64,000 nt of DNA, taken from assembly GCA_963921195.1 (NCBI GenBank), contig OY992538.1:87171904-87235903 (forward strand). The letters are read 5' to 3'. The stretch's first letter is position 1; each line of letters starts with the position of its first letter. This stretch comes from Pegoplata infirma. Lineage: Eukaryota; Arthropoda; Insecta; Diptera; Anthomyiidae. The position numbers and the translations under genes were made by a program. This document shows, piece after piece, positions 10,590 through 21,650 of this stretch. The notes beneath the pieces are model-generated. The model searched no databases. It was not told the origin of the DNA and saw only the letters and a program-made list of their open reading frames with translations.

Positions 10590-13256
10590 AGCCCAAACCG
10601 CTAAAGCTAGAGACTTGAAATTTGGAATGTAGGTTCGGCTCCCTACAAAACCACCCACTAAGAAGGGATTTTTGGAAATTCCGATTCTAAGGGGGGCAAA
10701 AGGGGGAAAATAGGCCCTTTGGGGGATTTTGTATCTTTTGAACTAATAGTCCTAGAAACTTCAAATTTGAACTCTAGGATCCTCTCGCGGAAATAAAATT
10801 TCGGAAAAATTTTTTTTGGAAAATTCCGCCTCCAAGGGGGGAAAAAGGGGAAAATAGGGCAAATTGGTAAATTTTTTATATTCTAAACAAATGGTCCCAG
10901 AAACTTGAAATTTGAAGTCTAGGACCCTCTCGCGGAAATAACATTTTGGAAAAAGTAATATTTTGAAAATTCCGTCTCTATGGTGGGGGGGAGGGGGAAA
11001 ATAGGGCAAGTTGATACATTTTGTATCTTCTGAACTAATGGTCCTACAATCTTGAAATTTTGAATATAGGATACTCTCGCGGAAATAACATTTTGGAAAA
11101 AGTACTTTTTTGAAAGTTCCGGTTTTAAGGAGGACAAAAAGGGGGAAAATAGGGCAAATTGGTGAATTTTGAACTAATGGTCCTAGAAACTAGATATTTG
11201 AACTATAGTATCCTCTCGGGGAAAAAACATTTTTTTACTAAAATTTTTTCACTCAAAATTTTTTTTCACTCAAAATTTTTTTTTCACTCAAAATTTTTTT
11301 TTCACTCAAAATTTTTTTTTCACTCAAAATTTTTTTTTTACAAATTTTTTTTCACTCAAAATTTTTTTTACTCAAAACTTTTTTTCACTCAAAATTTTTT
11401 TTTTACTCAAAATTTTTTTTCACTCAAAAATTTTTTTTTTTACAAATTTTTTTTCACTCAAATTTTTTTACTAAAATTTTTTTTTCACTCAAAATTTTTT
11501 TTCACTCAAAAATTTTTTTTTTACAATTTTTTTTTTACTCAAATTTTTTTTTTACTCAAAATTTTTTTTACTCAATTTTTTATAATAAAAATTTTTTTCA
11601 CTCAATTGTATTTTATTCTTCAGTTTTTTTTACTCATTTTTTTACTTAAATTTTTTACTTAGAAGGTGTTTTCACCCAAATTTTTTTTAATCAAAATATT
11701 TTTCGCTTAATTTTTTGACTCAAATTTTTTACTCAATTTTTTTTCTCATTTATTTTTAAATTTTTGGGAATTTATTGATTTAATCACTTAAATTTAGGGA
11801 GAAATAGGACAATTTTAAACATTTCTATCTTCTGAACTAATGGCCCCAGTAACCTAAAATTTGGACTATAGGATCCTCTCGCGGAAATAATACTCTAAAG
11901 AAAGTATTTTTTAAAAAAAATAAGGATGGGAAATGGGGAAAAAAGGGCAATTTGGTACATGTTCTATCTTCTGACCTAATGGTCCTAGAAACTTAAGGTT
12001 TGGACTATAAGATCCTCTAACGGAAAAAACATTCTGAAATAAAGTTTTTTTTAATTCTGATTCTAGGGGGTTGAAAGGGGGAAAGTAGGACAATTTGGTA
12101 CATTTTGTATCTTCTGAGCTAATGGTCCTAGAAACTTAAAAATTTGGACTATATGATCCTCTCGCGGAAATTATGTTCTGAAGAAAGTATTTTTTGAAAA
12201 TTTCTCATTCAAATTTGGGGGGGCAATAGGACGATTTTCAACATTTTCTATATTGTGAACTAATGGTCCCAGAAACTTGAAATTTGGACTATAGGATCCT
12301 CTCGCGGAAATAATATTCTGAAGAAAGTACTTTTTTAAAAAGGCTTTTCTAAAAAGGGGAAAAGGGGGGAAATTGGGCAATTTGGTACATTTTCTTTTCT
12401 CTGACCTAATGGTCCTAGAAACTTAAAGTTTGGACTATAAGATCCTCTCGCGGAAAAAACATTCCGAAACAAAGTTTTTTTTTCAATTCCGCTTCTAGGG
12501 TGGTAAAAAGGGGGATAATAGGACAAATTGGTACACTTTGTATGAACTATTTTTCCCAGAAACTTAAAAATTTTGACTATGGGATCCTTCGCGGAAATAA
12601 CATTGTGAAGAAAGTTCTATTTTGAAAATTTCGTTTCTAAGGGGGAAAAAGGGGGAAAGTAGGGTAATTTTGTGTCTGCTGAGCTAATGGTCGTAGATTC
12701 TTGAAATTTGGGCTGTACGATCCTCTCGCGGAAATAACTTTCTGAAAGAAGTACTTTTTGAAAATTCCGGTTTGTATCTGCTGAACAAATAGGACTGCAC
12801 GATCCTCTCGCGTGGACTGCACGATCCTCTCGCGGAAATAACATTCTGAAAAAAGTACTTTATTAAAAATTCCTCTTTAAAGGGGGAAAAAGAGGAAGGT
12901 AGGGCAATTTTGTATCTGCTAAAAATATGGTCCTAGATACTTGAAATATTGGAGTAAACGATCCCCTCGCGGAAATAACATTCTAAAGGAAGTACTTTTT
13001 CAAAATTCTAGGGGAAAATGGGGAAAGTAGGGCAATTTTGAATCTGCTGAACTAATGGTCCTCTATACTTGAAATTTGAACTGTACGATCCTTTCGCGAA
13101 AATAACATTCTTAAAAAAGAACTTTTTCAAAAATTCCTCTTCTACGGGGAAAAAGTGGGAAAGTAGGGCAATTTTGTATCTGCTGAACTAATGGTCCTAG
13201 ATACTTGAAATTTGAACTGTACAATCCTCTCGCGGAAATAATATTCTAAAGGAAGT
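10590..13256. repeat. Helitron minisatellite, first block
   Basis: Head-to-tail degenerate units of about 118 bp with the constant words ACTAATGGTCCTAGA, GATCCTCTCGCGGAAATAAC and GAAGTACTTTTT, each with a G-rich AAGGGGGAAAAAGGGGGAAA segment. Many short open frames on the minus strand (ISARGSYSP-type peptides) come from the repeat, not from genes. Confidence 0.9.
11225..11760. repeat. T-rich tandem repeat (CACTCAAAATTTTTTTT unit)
   Basis: About thirty copies of a 15-18 bp unit, mostly CACTCAAAA plus 7-10 T, inserted in one Helitron minisatellite unit. It gives a spurious 167-codon Phe-rich frame. Confidence 0.9.
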
Positions 13257-13260
13257 ACTT

Positions 13261-14319
13261 TGTAACGAAGTTTTTCGTTACATATTGGTAATTTTTATAT
13301 TTTTTATTAAAATACTATTTTTTTCATTTAAATATTTTAATATTTCTTTCTAGTTTTTAAGAGATTTACAGTTACATAAATATAAGAGTAGTCTGTATAA
13401 GAGAACCAACGCATCAACCAATGCTACACATACATTTTAATTTTCTCTTGATCTCACTACTACAGTGGTATTGATCGGTCGGTAGTAAATTCAAAGCTCA
13501 TGCATACATTCGTTTTTTCTAGCTCTCACTACTAACGTACGTAGTTGGTTTGTAGTTAGTTTGGTCATTACTACAATTTTAGTTGAGCTTGTGCTGTCCA
13601 AGTGTACGGGTAGCACTGCAGGTCATTAGATTTCGGTGGTAGTCGTTCACAAGTACAGCCAAGTTCAACTCAATGTAGTAATTGCAGAGGGTTTCTACTT
13701 ATTTAAATAAATAATAGTCCCCAGGCATAGTAGTGGTAGTGCATAGGAAAACTACTGGTTAAGATGGCCATAGTTTCCAGGCAGGTAGATGTATTAGTGA
13801 CCAGGGAGTCTACTGGTTTAAACGGCCATAGATCCCATGTCTGTAGTGGTAACTAAAACACTAACAAACAATAAAAATTCCACACTATAAAAATATGACT
13901 CGAGCATTAATTCGAGGAGTCTGTTGTCTACCGCGAAAGCGTTCACCCGTGCAGCGGGTAACCTGCGTTACTCTGTCCGGCAATTATCCTGGTTTATTTT
14001 CAAACATTAATTATCCTGGTTTCATCGAAAACGTCTAGATCCTGGTTTCAGTCACAAACGTGGGTGACTGCAAACATCTCTGGTACAGGGCTCATATCCT
14101 GGTTTAAATCTAGCATCGATCGTGAACGTGTGCGATTATTCGAGTACAGGGAATAATCGCAACGTTATTAAATAGTTTGACTCAAGCTTGTATCCTGGTT
14201 GCTGCGTTGGTCTTCAATTTTAGTGATAAATTGTAAAATAAAGTTCTGAATTAAAATAAAATTCCTGCGTTTTAATAATCCTGGTTCTGACTGACCTAAC
14301 CCCGGCAAAATCTATTATA
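13261..14319 (+). repeat. 5' LTR
   Basis: Begins TGTAACGAAG and ends CTATTATA. It differs from the 3' LTR at about 13582 (T/C) and 14268 (C/T) only, by eye. It contains direct repeats of ATCCTGGTTT in its second half. Confidence 0.93.
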
Positions 14320-14321
14320 AA

Positions 14322-14339
14322 TGGCGCCCGAGCAGGGAC
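14322..14339 (+). promoter_or_regulatory. tRNA primer-binding site of the LTR element
   Basis: TGGCGCCCGAGCAGGGAC, the classic 18-base primer-binding type (one base from the lysine-tRNA site of many retroelements), two bases after the LTR. Confidence 0.88.
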
Positions 14340-14811
14340 TCTAAAAAGAGGAAAAATAAATGTGGAGAAAACCAAATCTATTAAAAATAAAAGTTTTCCA
14401 AATCCACAAAACAAGAAAAATTCTGGAAAAAAAAAATCTGGCTGGCAGCGGATTCTCTATATTCAACGCAAATTGGTAATACAAAAAATCTGGCTGCTGA
14501 AAAAAAAAAATCATCGGTCTTCTGCAAAGATAAAGCTTTACACAAAAAGGTCTAGCTTCTGAGAAAACAAAAAAAAAAATCATAGGTATCTTGAAAATCT
14601 GGTTCGTATTCCAGCAAATTTAAATTCTGAAAACAACAATCTTCTGGAAGGTGCACGAGAATTACAAGTACTAAGCTGTAAACACAGAAAAGCTATGTCA
14701 AAGGTAATGGACAAAACTGGGTCACCACGTGGACAATCTGAGAGTTCTGGTAGAAGCGGTAAAACCACGTGGTCATGAAGTCCACAGTTCCTTTACAAAT
14801 TCCAAACGAAT

Positions 14812-14818
14812 GGGGAGA
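14812..14818 (+). promoter_or_regulatory. Polypurine tract
   Basis: GGGGAGA directly before the 3' LTR, the expected plus-strand primer position; short compared with many retroelements. Confidence 0.6.
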
Positions 14819-15877
14819 TGTAACGAAGTTTTTCGTTACATATTGGTAATTTTTATATTTTTTATTAAAATACTATTTTTTTCATTTAAATATTTTAATA
14901 TTTCTTTCTAGTTTTTAAGAGATTTACAGTTACATAAATATAAGAGTAGTCTGTATAAGAGAACCAACGCATCAACCAATGCTACACATACATTTTAATT
15001 TTCTCTTGATCTCACTACTACAGTGGTATTGATCGGTCGGTAGTAAATTCAAAGCTCATGCATACATTCGTTTTTTCTAGCTCTCACTACTAACGTACGT
15101 AGTTGGTTTGTAGTTAGTTTGGTCATTACTACAACTTTAGTTGAGCTTGTGCTGTCCAAGTGTACGGGTAGCACTGCAGGTCATTAGATTTCGGTGGTAG
15201 TCGTTCACAAGTACAGCCAAGTTCAACTCAATGTAGTAATTGCAGAGGGTTTCTACTTATTTAAATAAATAATAGTCCCCAGGCATAGTAGTGGTAGTGC
15301 ATAGGAAAACTACTGGTTAAGATGGCCATAGTTTCCAGGCAGGTAGATGTATTAGTGACCAGGGAGTCTACTGGTTTAAACGGCCATAGATCCCATGTCT
15401 GTAGTGGTAACTAAAACACTAACAAACAATAAAAATTCCACACTATAAAAATATGACTCGAGCATTAATTCGAGGAGTCTGTTGTCTACCGCGAAAGCGT
15501 TCACCCGTGCAGCGGGTAACCTGCGTTACTCTGTCCGGCAATTATCCTGGTTTATTTTCAAACATTAATTATCCTGGTTTCATCGAAAACGTCTAGATCC
15601 TGGTTTCAGTCACAAACGTGGGTGACTGCAAACATCTCTGGTACAGGGCTCATATCCTGGTTTAAATCTAGCATCGATCGTGAACGTGTGCGATTATTCG
15701 AGTACAGGGAATAATCGCAACGTTATTAAATAGTTTGACTCAAGCTTGTATCCTGGTTGCTGCGTTGGTCTTCAATTTTAGTGATAAATTGTAAAATAAA
15801 GTTCTGAATTAAAATAAAATTCCTGTGTTTTAATAATCCTGGTTCTGACTGACCTAACCCCGGCAAAATCTATTATA
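14819..15877 (+). repeat. 3' LTR
   Basis: Same length (1059 bp) and almost the same sequence as the 5' LTR; followed by the ACTT duplication. Confidence 0.93.
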
Positions 15878-15881
15878 ACTT

Positions 15882-18800
15882 TTTGAAAATTCCGGTGGAA
15901 AAAGGGGGTGAGTGGGGTAATTTTGAATCTGCTGAACTCATGGTCCTAGATACTTGAAATTTCAACTGTACGATCCTCTCGCGGAAATAAAATAACATTG
16001 TTTAAGAAAAACTTTTTTAAAAATTATGCTTCTACGGGGAAAAAGGGGGAAAGAAGGGCAATTTTGTATCTGCTGAACTAATGGTCCTAGATACTTAAAA
16101 TTTGAACTGTACAATCCTATCCCGAAAACAACATTCTAAAAGAAGTACATTTTTGAAAATTCGTTTTTAAAGGGGGAAAAATGGGGAAAGAAGGGCAATT
16201 TCGTATCTGCTAAACGAATGGTCCCAAAAACTTGAAATTTTAACTTTACTCTCGCGAAAAAAAAACATTTTGTAAAAAGTGATATTTTGAAAAATCCTTT
16301 TATAAGGGTGGGGTGGTGGGTAGAAGGGGTTTAATGGGGCAATTTTGTATCTTCTGAACAAACTTAAAATTTCTAATCGGATGCTCTCGCGGAAATTATT
16401 TTTTGAAAAATATATTTTTTTTTGAGAATTTTGGTTTTAAGGAGGCCCAAAAGGGGGAAAATAGGGCAATTTGCTAAACTTTAAATTAATGGTCTTAGAA
16501 ACATGACATTTGGAATATGGGATCATATCGCGGCACTAACATTCTAAAAGAAGAACTTTTTTGAAAATTTCGCTTTTAAGGGGGAGAAAGGGGGAAAGTA
16601 GTGCAATTTTGTATATGCTAAAATAATGGTCCTAGATACTTGAAAACTGGACTGTACGATCCTCCCGCGGAAATAACATTCAAAAAGGAATACTTTTTTA
16701 AAAATTCCTCTTTTAAGGGGAAAAAGAGTGGAAAATAGAGCAATTTTGAATCTGCTGAACTAATGGTCCTAGATACTTGAAAATTGGACTGTACGATCCT
16801 CCCGCGGAAATAACATTCGGAAAGAAATACTTTTTTAAAAATTCTTCTTTAAGGGGGAAAAAGGGGGAAAGTAGGCCAATTTTGTATCTGCTGAACAAAT
16901 AGTCCTAGATACTTGAAAATTGGACTGCACAATCCTCTCGCGGAAATAAAATTCGAATGGAGGACTTTTTGGAAAATTCCGCCTCTAAGAGGGAAAAGGG
17001 GGCAATTTTGGGTCTGCTGAACTAATGGTCCGGGAGACTTGAAATTTGGACTATACGATCTTTTCGCGAAAATAACATTCTGAAAGATGTACTTTTTTAA
17101 ATATTACGATTTTGAGTGGGAAAAAGGGGAAAAGTAGGGCAATTTTGTATCTGCTGAAATAATGGTCCTATATACTTGAAATTTGGACTGTACGATCCTC
17201 TCGCGGAAATAACATTCTCAAGGAAGTACTTTTTTGAAAACTCTACTTTAAAGGGGGGAAAAGGGAAAGGTAGGGCAATTTTGTATCTGCTGAGCTAATG
17301 GTCCTCGATACTTAAAATTTAACTGTACGATCCTCTCGCGGATATAACATTCTAAAAGAAGTACTTTGTTTTAAATTCTGCTTCTACGGGGGGAAAAGGG
17401 AGAAAGTAGGGCAATTTTGAATCTAATTAACTAATAGTCCTACATACTTGAAGTTTGGACTGTACGATCCTCTCGCGGAAAGAACATTCTAGAAGAAGTA
17501 TTTTTTTAAAAGTTCTCCTTCTAAAGGGGGAAAAGGTGGAAAGTAGGGCAATTCTGTATCTGCTGAACTAATGATCCTAGATACTTAAAATTTAAATCTT
17601 GCGGAAAAAGTACTTATTGTGGAAAGTTCCGCTTCTAAGGGGGAAAAGGCGGAAAGTAGGGCAATTTTGTATCTGCTGAACTAATGGTCCTAGATACTTG
17701 AAATTTAGACTGCACGAGCCTCTCTCTTGGAATTAACATTCTGAAAGAAGTACTTTTTTTGAAAATTCCGATTTCAAGGGGGAAAACGGGGAAGGTAGGG
17801 CAATTTTGTATCTGCTGAACTAATGGTTCTAGATACTGCAAATTTGGCTGAATGATCCTCTCGCGGAAATAACATTCTTAAGAAAGTACTTTTCAAAATT
17901 CTGGGGGAAAAAGGGGGAAAGAAGGGCAATTTTGAATCTGCTGAACTAATGGTCCTAAATTCTTGAAATTTGAACTGAACGATCCTTTCGCAAAAATAAC
18001 ATACTTAAAGAACTTTTTTAAAAATTCCACTTCTAAGGGGGAAAGTAGGGCCCTTTGGGGGATTTTGTATATTTTGAACTAATAGTTTCAGAAACTTGAA
18101 ATTTGGACTCTATAATCCTCTCGCGAAAAAAAAACTAAAAAAATATTTTTTTGAAAATTCCGCCTCCAAGGTGGGGAAAATAGAGCAAATTGGTACATTT
18201 TTTATCTTCTGGACAAATGGTCCTAGAGACTTGAAATCTGGACTCTAGGATCCTCTCGCAGAATTAACTTGCGGAAAACAAATTTTTTTGAAAATTCCGC
18301 CTCCAAGGGTGGGAAAATCGGTGAATTTTTTATCTTCTGAACAAATGGTCCCAGAAACGTAAAGTTTGGTCTTTAGGATCCTCTCGCGGAAACAACATTC
18401 CGAAAAAAATATTGTTTGAAAAATTCCTCCTCCACGGTGGGAAAGGGAGGGGGGGGGGGGGGTAAATAGGGAAAATCGGTACATTATTTATCTTTTAAAC
18501 AAATGGTTCAGGAAACTTGAAATTTGAACTCTAGGATCATCTCGCAAAAAAAAACATCTTGAAAAAAGTAGAAGGGGGAAAATAGGGCAATTTTGTATCT
18601 TCTGAACTAAAAGTTTAAGTTTTGATCCTCTCGCGGAAATAATTTTTTGAAAAATACACTTTTTGAAAATTTTGGTTGTAAGGAGGGCCAAGAGGGGGAA
18701 AATAGGGCAATTTGGTAAATTTTAAACTAATGGTCTTAAAAACATGACATTTGCAATATAGGATCATCTCGCGGCATAACATATTGAAAGAAGTACTTTT

Positions 18801-19600
18801 TTGAAAATTACTTTTTAAAGGGGGAAAGAAGGGCAATTTTGTATCTGCTGAACTAATGGTCCTCGATATTGAAGTTTGGACTGTACGATCCTATCGCGGA
18901 AATAACATTCTGGAAGAAGTACTTTTTTGGAAAAATCTGCTTCTATAGGGGAAAAAAGAGGGAAAGTAGGGCAAATTTGAAATTTGAATCGTCTTGCGGA
19001 AACAACATTCTAATGGAAGAACTTTTTTTAAAATTTCGCTTCTACGGAAAAAGGGGGAAATTAGGGCAATTTTGTATCTGCTGAACTAACGGTCCTAGAT
19101 ACTTGAAATTTGGAGTGTACGATCCTCTCGCGGAAAAAACATTCTGAAAGAAGTACTTTTTTGAAAATTTTGTTTTATAGATGGAGAAGGGGGAAAAGTA
19201 GGGCAATTTTGTATCTGCTGAACTAATGGTCCTAGATACTTGAATTTTGAACTGTTTTGTATCTGCTGAACTAATGGTTCTAGATACTTGAAGTTTGGAC
19301 TGTACGATCCTCTAGCGGAAATAACATTCTGGAAGAAGCACTTTTTTAGTAAATTCTGCTTTTAAGGGGGAAAATGGGGAAAGTAGGGCAATTTGGTATC
19401 TGCTGAATTAATGGTCCTAAATACTTAAAATTTGGACTGTACGATCCTTTCGCGGGAATAACATTCTAAAATAAGTACTTTTATGAAAATTCTGCTTCTA
19501 ATGGGGAAAAAGGGAGAAAGTAGAGATACTTAAAATTGGCACTTTACGATCCACTCGCGGAAATTACATTCTGGGAAAATAAAATTTTGAATTTTCGCTT
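15882..19600. repeat. Helitron minisatellite, second block
   Basis: Continues the roughly 118-bp array after the LTR insertion. The units shift in character: 15900-18030 and 18830-19500 share TTTTGTATCTGCTGAACTAA, while 18060-18800 resemble the first units of the block at 10600-11150, suggesting internal block duplication. It degenerates towards 19600. Confidence 0.9.
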
Positions 19601-19806
19601 CAATTTGGTACATATTGTTCCTTATGCACTAATGTTCCTTGAAACACAAAGTTTGAATTATGGGATCGTTTCGCCAAAATAAAATTTTTTGCAACTTTAA
19701 ATCTACTCAAAATATAATATTTTAAAGGTCGAAACTAACAATTTTTATGTTTAATTAAAAATTAATAAGAATTTGAAGTAATAAAGTTGTTTTTTTTTAC
19801 AGCTAA

Positions 19807-19824
19807 CCGGTAACGAAGTACCGG
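19807..19824 (+). promoter_or_regulatory. Helitron 3' terminal hairpin
   Basis: CCGGTA-ACGAAG-TACCGG, a six-base-pair stem with six-base loop, thirteen bases before the CTAG terminus: the usual Helitron replication-stop structure. Confidence 0.8.
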
Positions 19825-20346
19825 GCGAGTTAGCTAGTATAAAATAAATCAGAGTTAAAAAATAAAAGGTGCAATTTTCAAAATTTAAAAAAATAGAACA
19901 AATTGCGATCACATCTCGAATTATGGCTTAAAAGTTGCGTAATTTAGAGTAGAACTTTTAGACGTTTGTAAAAAAAATCGAAGGTTTCGGACTTTTTCAA
20001 AAAGTCGATTTTAATTTTTAAACGTTAAAAAATAAGTGATAATTACTTCGAATAATTTTTTAAATATTTTTTTCTTAAACTACATTTAAATACCAACAAA
20101 ACGTTGTCCAACTTTTTTTAAGATATCTATATTTTTAATTGGTCAAAATTAATTGAAAATTTCAATTTTTTAATTTTATTGAAAAAATCGCCATTTTGAA
20201 AAATTGATTACTCAACACGATCTTGGAATAAAAGACTGAAAATTGGTGTCCAAGTTGCAATTAATAAGTACTACAACATATCCAAAAATAAAATAAATCT
20301 AAAGGGGTGGGGCCCAAAAGTGAGTGATTTGGCCTGGAATGCCCCA

Positions 20347-20990
20347 TATATAAAGGCCGAAAAAATACATTTTTATTTCGTTGTATCTGGTACAAAAAAT
20401 AAAAAACAACATTAATAGTAGTATTATTTATTTTCCGTCAAATTCAGAAATAAGATTTGGAAATACAGATCAAGCTTATATGCCACTTACATATACCTCG
20501 AAATCCAGAAAAAATGGGATTTCAATGAAATCCAAGTAAATCCCATTACTTTTTTGGATTTCAAATGTCAAATCCCATACAAAAAAAACTTGGATTTTGG
20601 GAAAATCGTAAAATCGCAATTTAAAATCCCAAAAAATTTCTACTACTAAATTGTACAACTATGGTTTTCCCAAAATAATCATCCCTAATGCTTTTTGCAA
20701 CGCTGCACACGGTTTTTTTTTATCAGCTGTTGTTGTTTTTTATAAAGTAAAAAAAAAAAACAATTAAAATTTATTTTTTAAAAACTATTAAAAGATTAAT
20801 AAAAACAATGTTTCATTTAAAATTTACTATTGCAAATGGTAAACGCACAATTTAGTTGACCAATTTGGTCTTCCTAACAAAGAAAAACCGCAAACTTGAC
20901 AAAAATGTTAATTTTCTTGCATTTAAAGAATCAGCTCTACATAAAAACACATTTTTTTGATATTGTGGTCCCAACATATACTAGTGGGAT
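20347..20990. other. AT-rich DNA ending at hAT target site
   Basis: Contains a diffuse inverted repeat (AAATCCCAT / ATGGGATTT words, 20500-20600) whose partner-like words recur at 23560-23640, so an older element may have been split by the hAT at 20991. No gene seen. 20983-20990 is the 8-bp target AGTGGGAT. Confidence 0.35.
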
Positions 20991-21016
20991 CAAACGCGGA
21001 TCCAGGGGGGGGGGGA

Positions 21017-21650
21017 TTAGGTTAGGTTAGGGGTGGCGGAGCTCAAAATTTTGGACTCCTCGCATAGACCGGCTGGTCCATAGCAATACCACATGTTCCT
21101 TCAATGACGTGGATAAAACGCGTTAGTCCATGTTGCAAACAATTTAACGCGCATAAGGTCCATAACTGCGATTTTCTCCAGATTCTCGAGTTCAGCTTTG
21201 CCTAAAATTTGTTTGCGATGCCTGGCCAATGCGGGGCATTTGCACAGGATATGTTCAACTGTTTCATCCGTATTCGGTTCATCACATCTTCTACAATTGG
21301 AATCAGAGATGAGTCCAATTGTTCTTGCGTGGAAAGCAATTAGGCAGTGTCCCGTGACCACTCCCGTGAGTAAACGACATTCTCTTCCGTTGAGAGAAAG
21401 TAGGTAGCGAGTTCTTTTGAGGTCGTAACGCGGCCAGATTATTCTGGTAATTCTGCTTGTACTTAACACTCGCCATTTCCTGTTCGCCATGGAAATACAC
21501 TGACAATCACTTCTCGATCTGTAGTACTGCATTGGGGGATCAATATGAACAAAGTCCCCTACCCCATCTGCACCCAGTTTTGCAAGCTCATCAGCCTTCT
21601 CGTTTCCTTCTACTCCCTTATGTCCTGAACCCATATTAGAGAGACGAGGT
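21017..21650 (-). mobile_element. 5'-truncated non-LTR retrotransposon fragment
   Basis: Minus-strand fragment inserted in the G-tract of hAT E1. It holds only the RNase H end and a zinc-knuckle-like tail of ORF2, and stops in a short (CCTAA)n tail (TTAGGTTAGG on the plus strand). Confidence 0.8.
21101..21634 (-). pseudogene. Retrotransposon ORF2 C-terminus: RNase H remnant
   Basis: The 177-codon frame opens with GHKGVEGNEKADELAKLGA, the last conserved block of RNase H domains of R1/I/LOA-group non-LTR retrotransposons, followed about 75 residues later by a C-x2-C-type cluster, CRRCDEPNTDETVEHILCKC, the usual zinc-knuckle-like tail of these ORFs. The residues before it (LIWV) lie in another frame, so a one-base loss in the W-V-x-G-H motif has frameshifted the copy. 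No endonuclease or reverse transcriptase remains, so it is a dead 5'-truncated insertion with no host function implied. Clade assignment beyond RNase-H-bearing non-LTR is uncertain. Confidence 0.85.

Larger units (their letters stand above)
13261..15877 (+). mobile_element. Non-autonomous LTR retrotransposon
   Basis: Two 1059-bp direct repeats (13261-14319, 14819-15877) flank a 499-bp interior. The 4-bp duplication ACTT lies at 13257-13260 and 15878-15881; removing the element restores the minisatellite phrase GAAGTACTTTTTGAAAATTCC. A primer-binding site follows the first LTR by two bases and a purine tract precedes the second. The interior has no gag, protease or pol; its 66-codon frame (14362-14562) is Lys-rich and unrecognised. 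It therefore depends on an autonomous relative, TRIM/LARD-style. Only two LTR differences were seen by eye. Confidence 0.93.
8480..19837 (+). mobile_element. Non-autonomous Helitron carrying a minisatellite
   Basis: Starts TCTAT right after an A (8479), ends with a CCGGTA/TACCGG hairpin (19807-19824) and GTTAGCTAG followed by T (19838). This is the Helitron signature: 5' TC, 3' hairpin then CTAG, insertion between A and T without target duplication. The interior is a long tandem array of a roughly 118-bp unit. No Rep/helicase frame. Two elements have inserted into it (8491-10526 and 13261-15877). Confidence 0.85.
6971..20346. mobile_element. Foldback element B1, outermost shell of a nest
   Basis: Left end TGGGGCATTCTAGGCCAAAT (6971) and right end GCCTGGAATGCCCCA (20332-20346), flanked by TATATA on both sides. 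The arms (6971-8479 and 19838-20346) are complementary over hundreds of bases. Removing the Helitron at 8480-19837 restores GAGCACCA+TATAAAATAAATC, the sequence seen in intact sister arms. Confidence 0.85.

Noticed and set aside
11159..11662. 167-codon open frame rich in Phe and Lys
   Set aside because: It is a translation of the (CACTCAAAATTTTTTTT)n repeat; no start context, no family.
10761..18836. Many 60-80 codon minus-strand frames with ISARGSYSPNFK-type peptides
   Set aside because: All come from the Helitron minisatellite read in the same frame; stops appear in neighbouring units, so no protein is implied.
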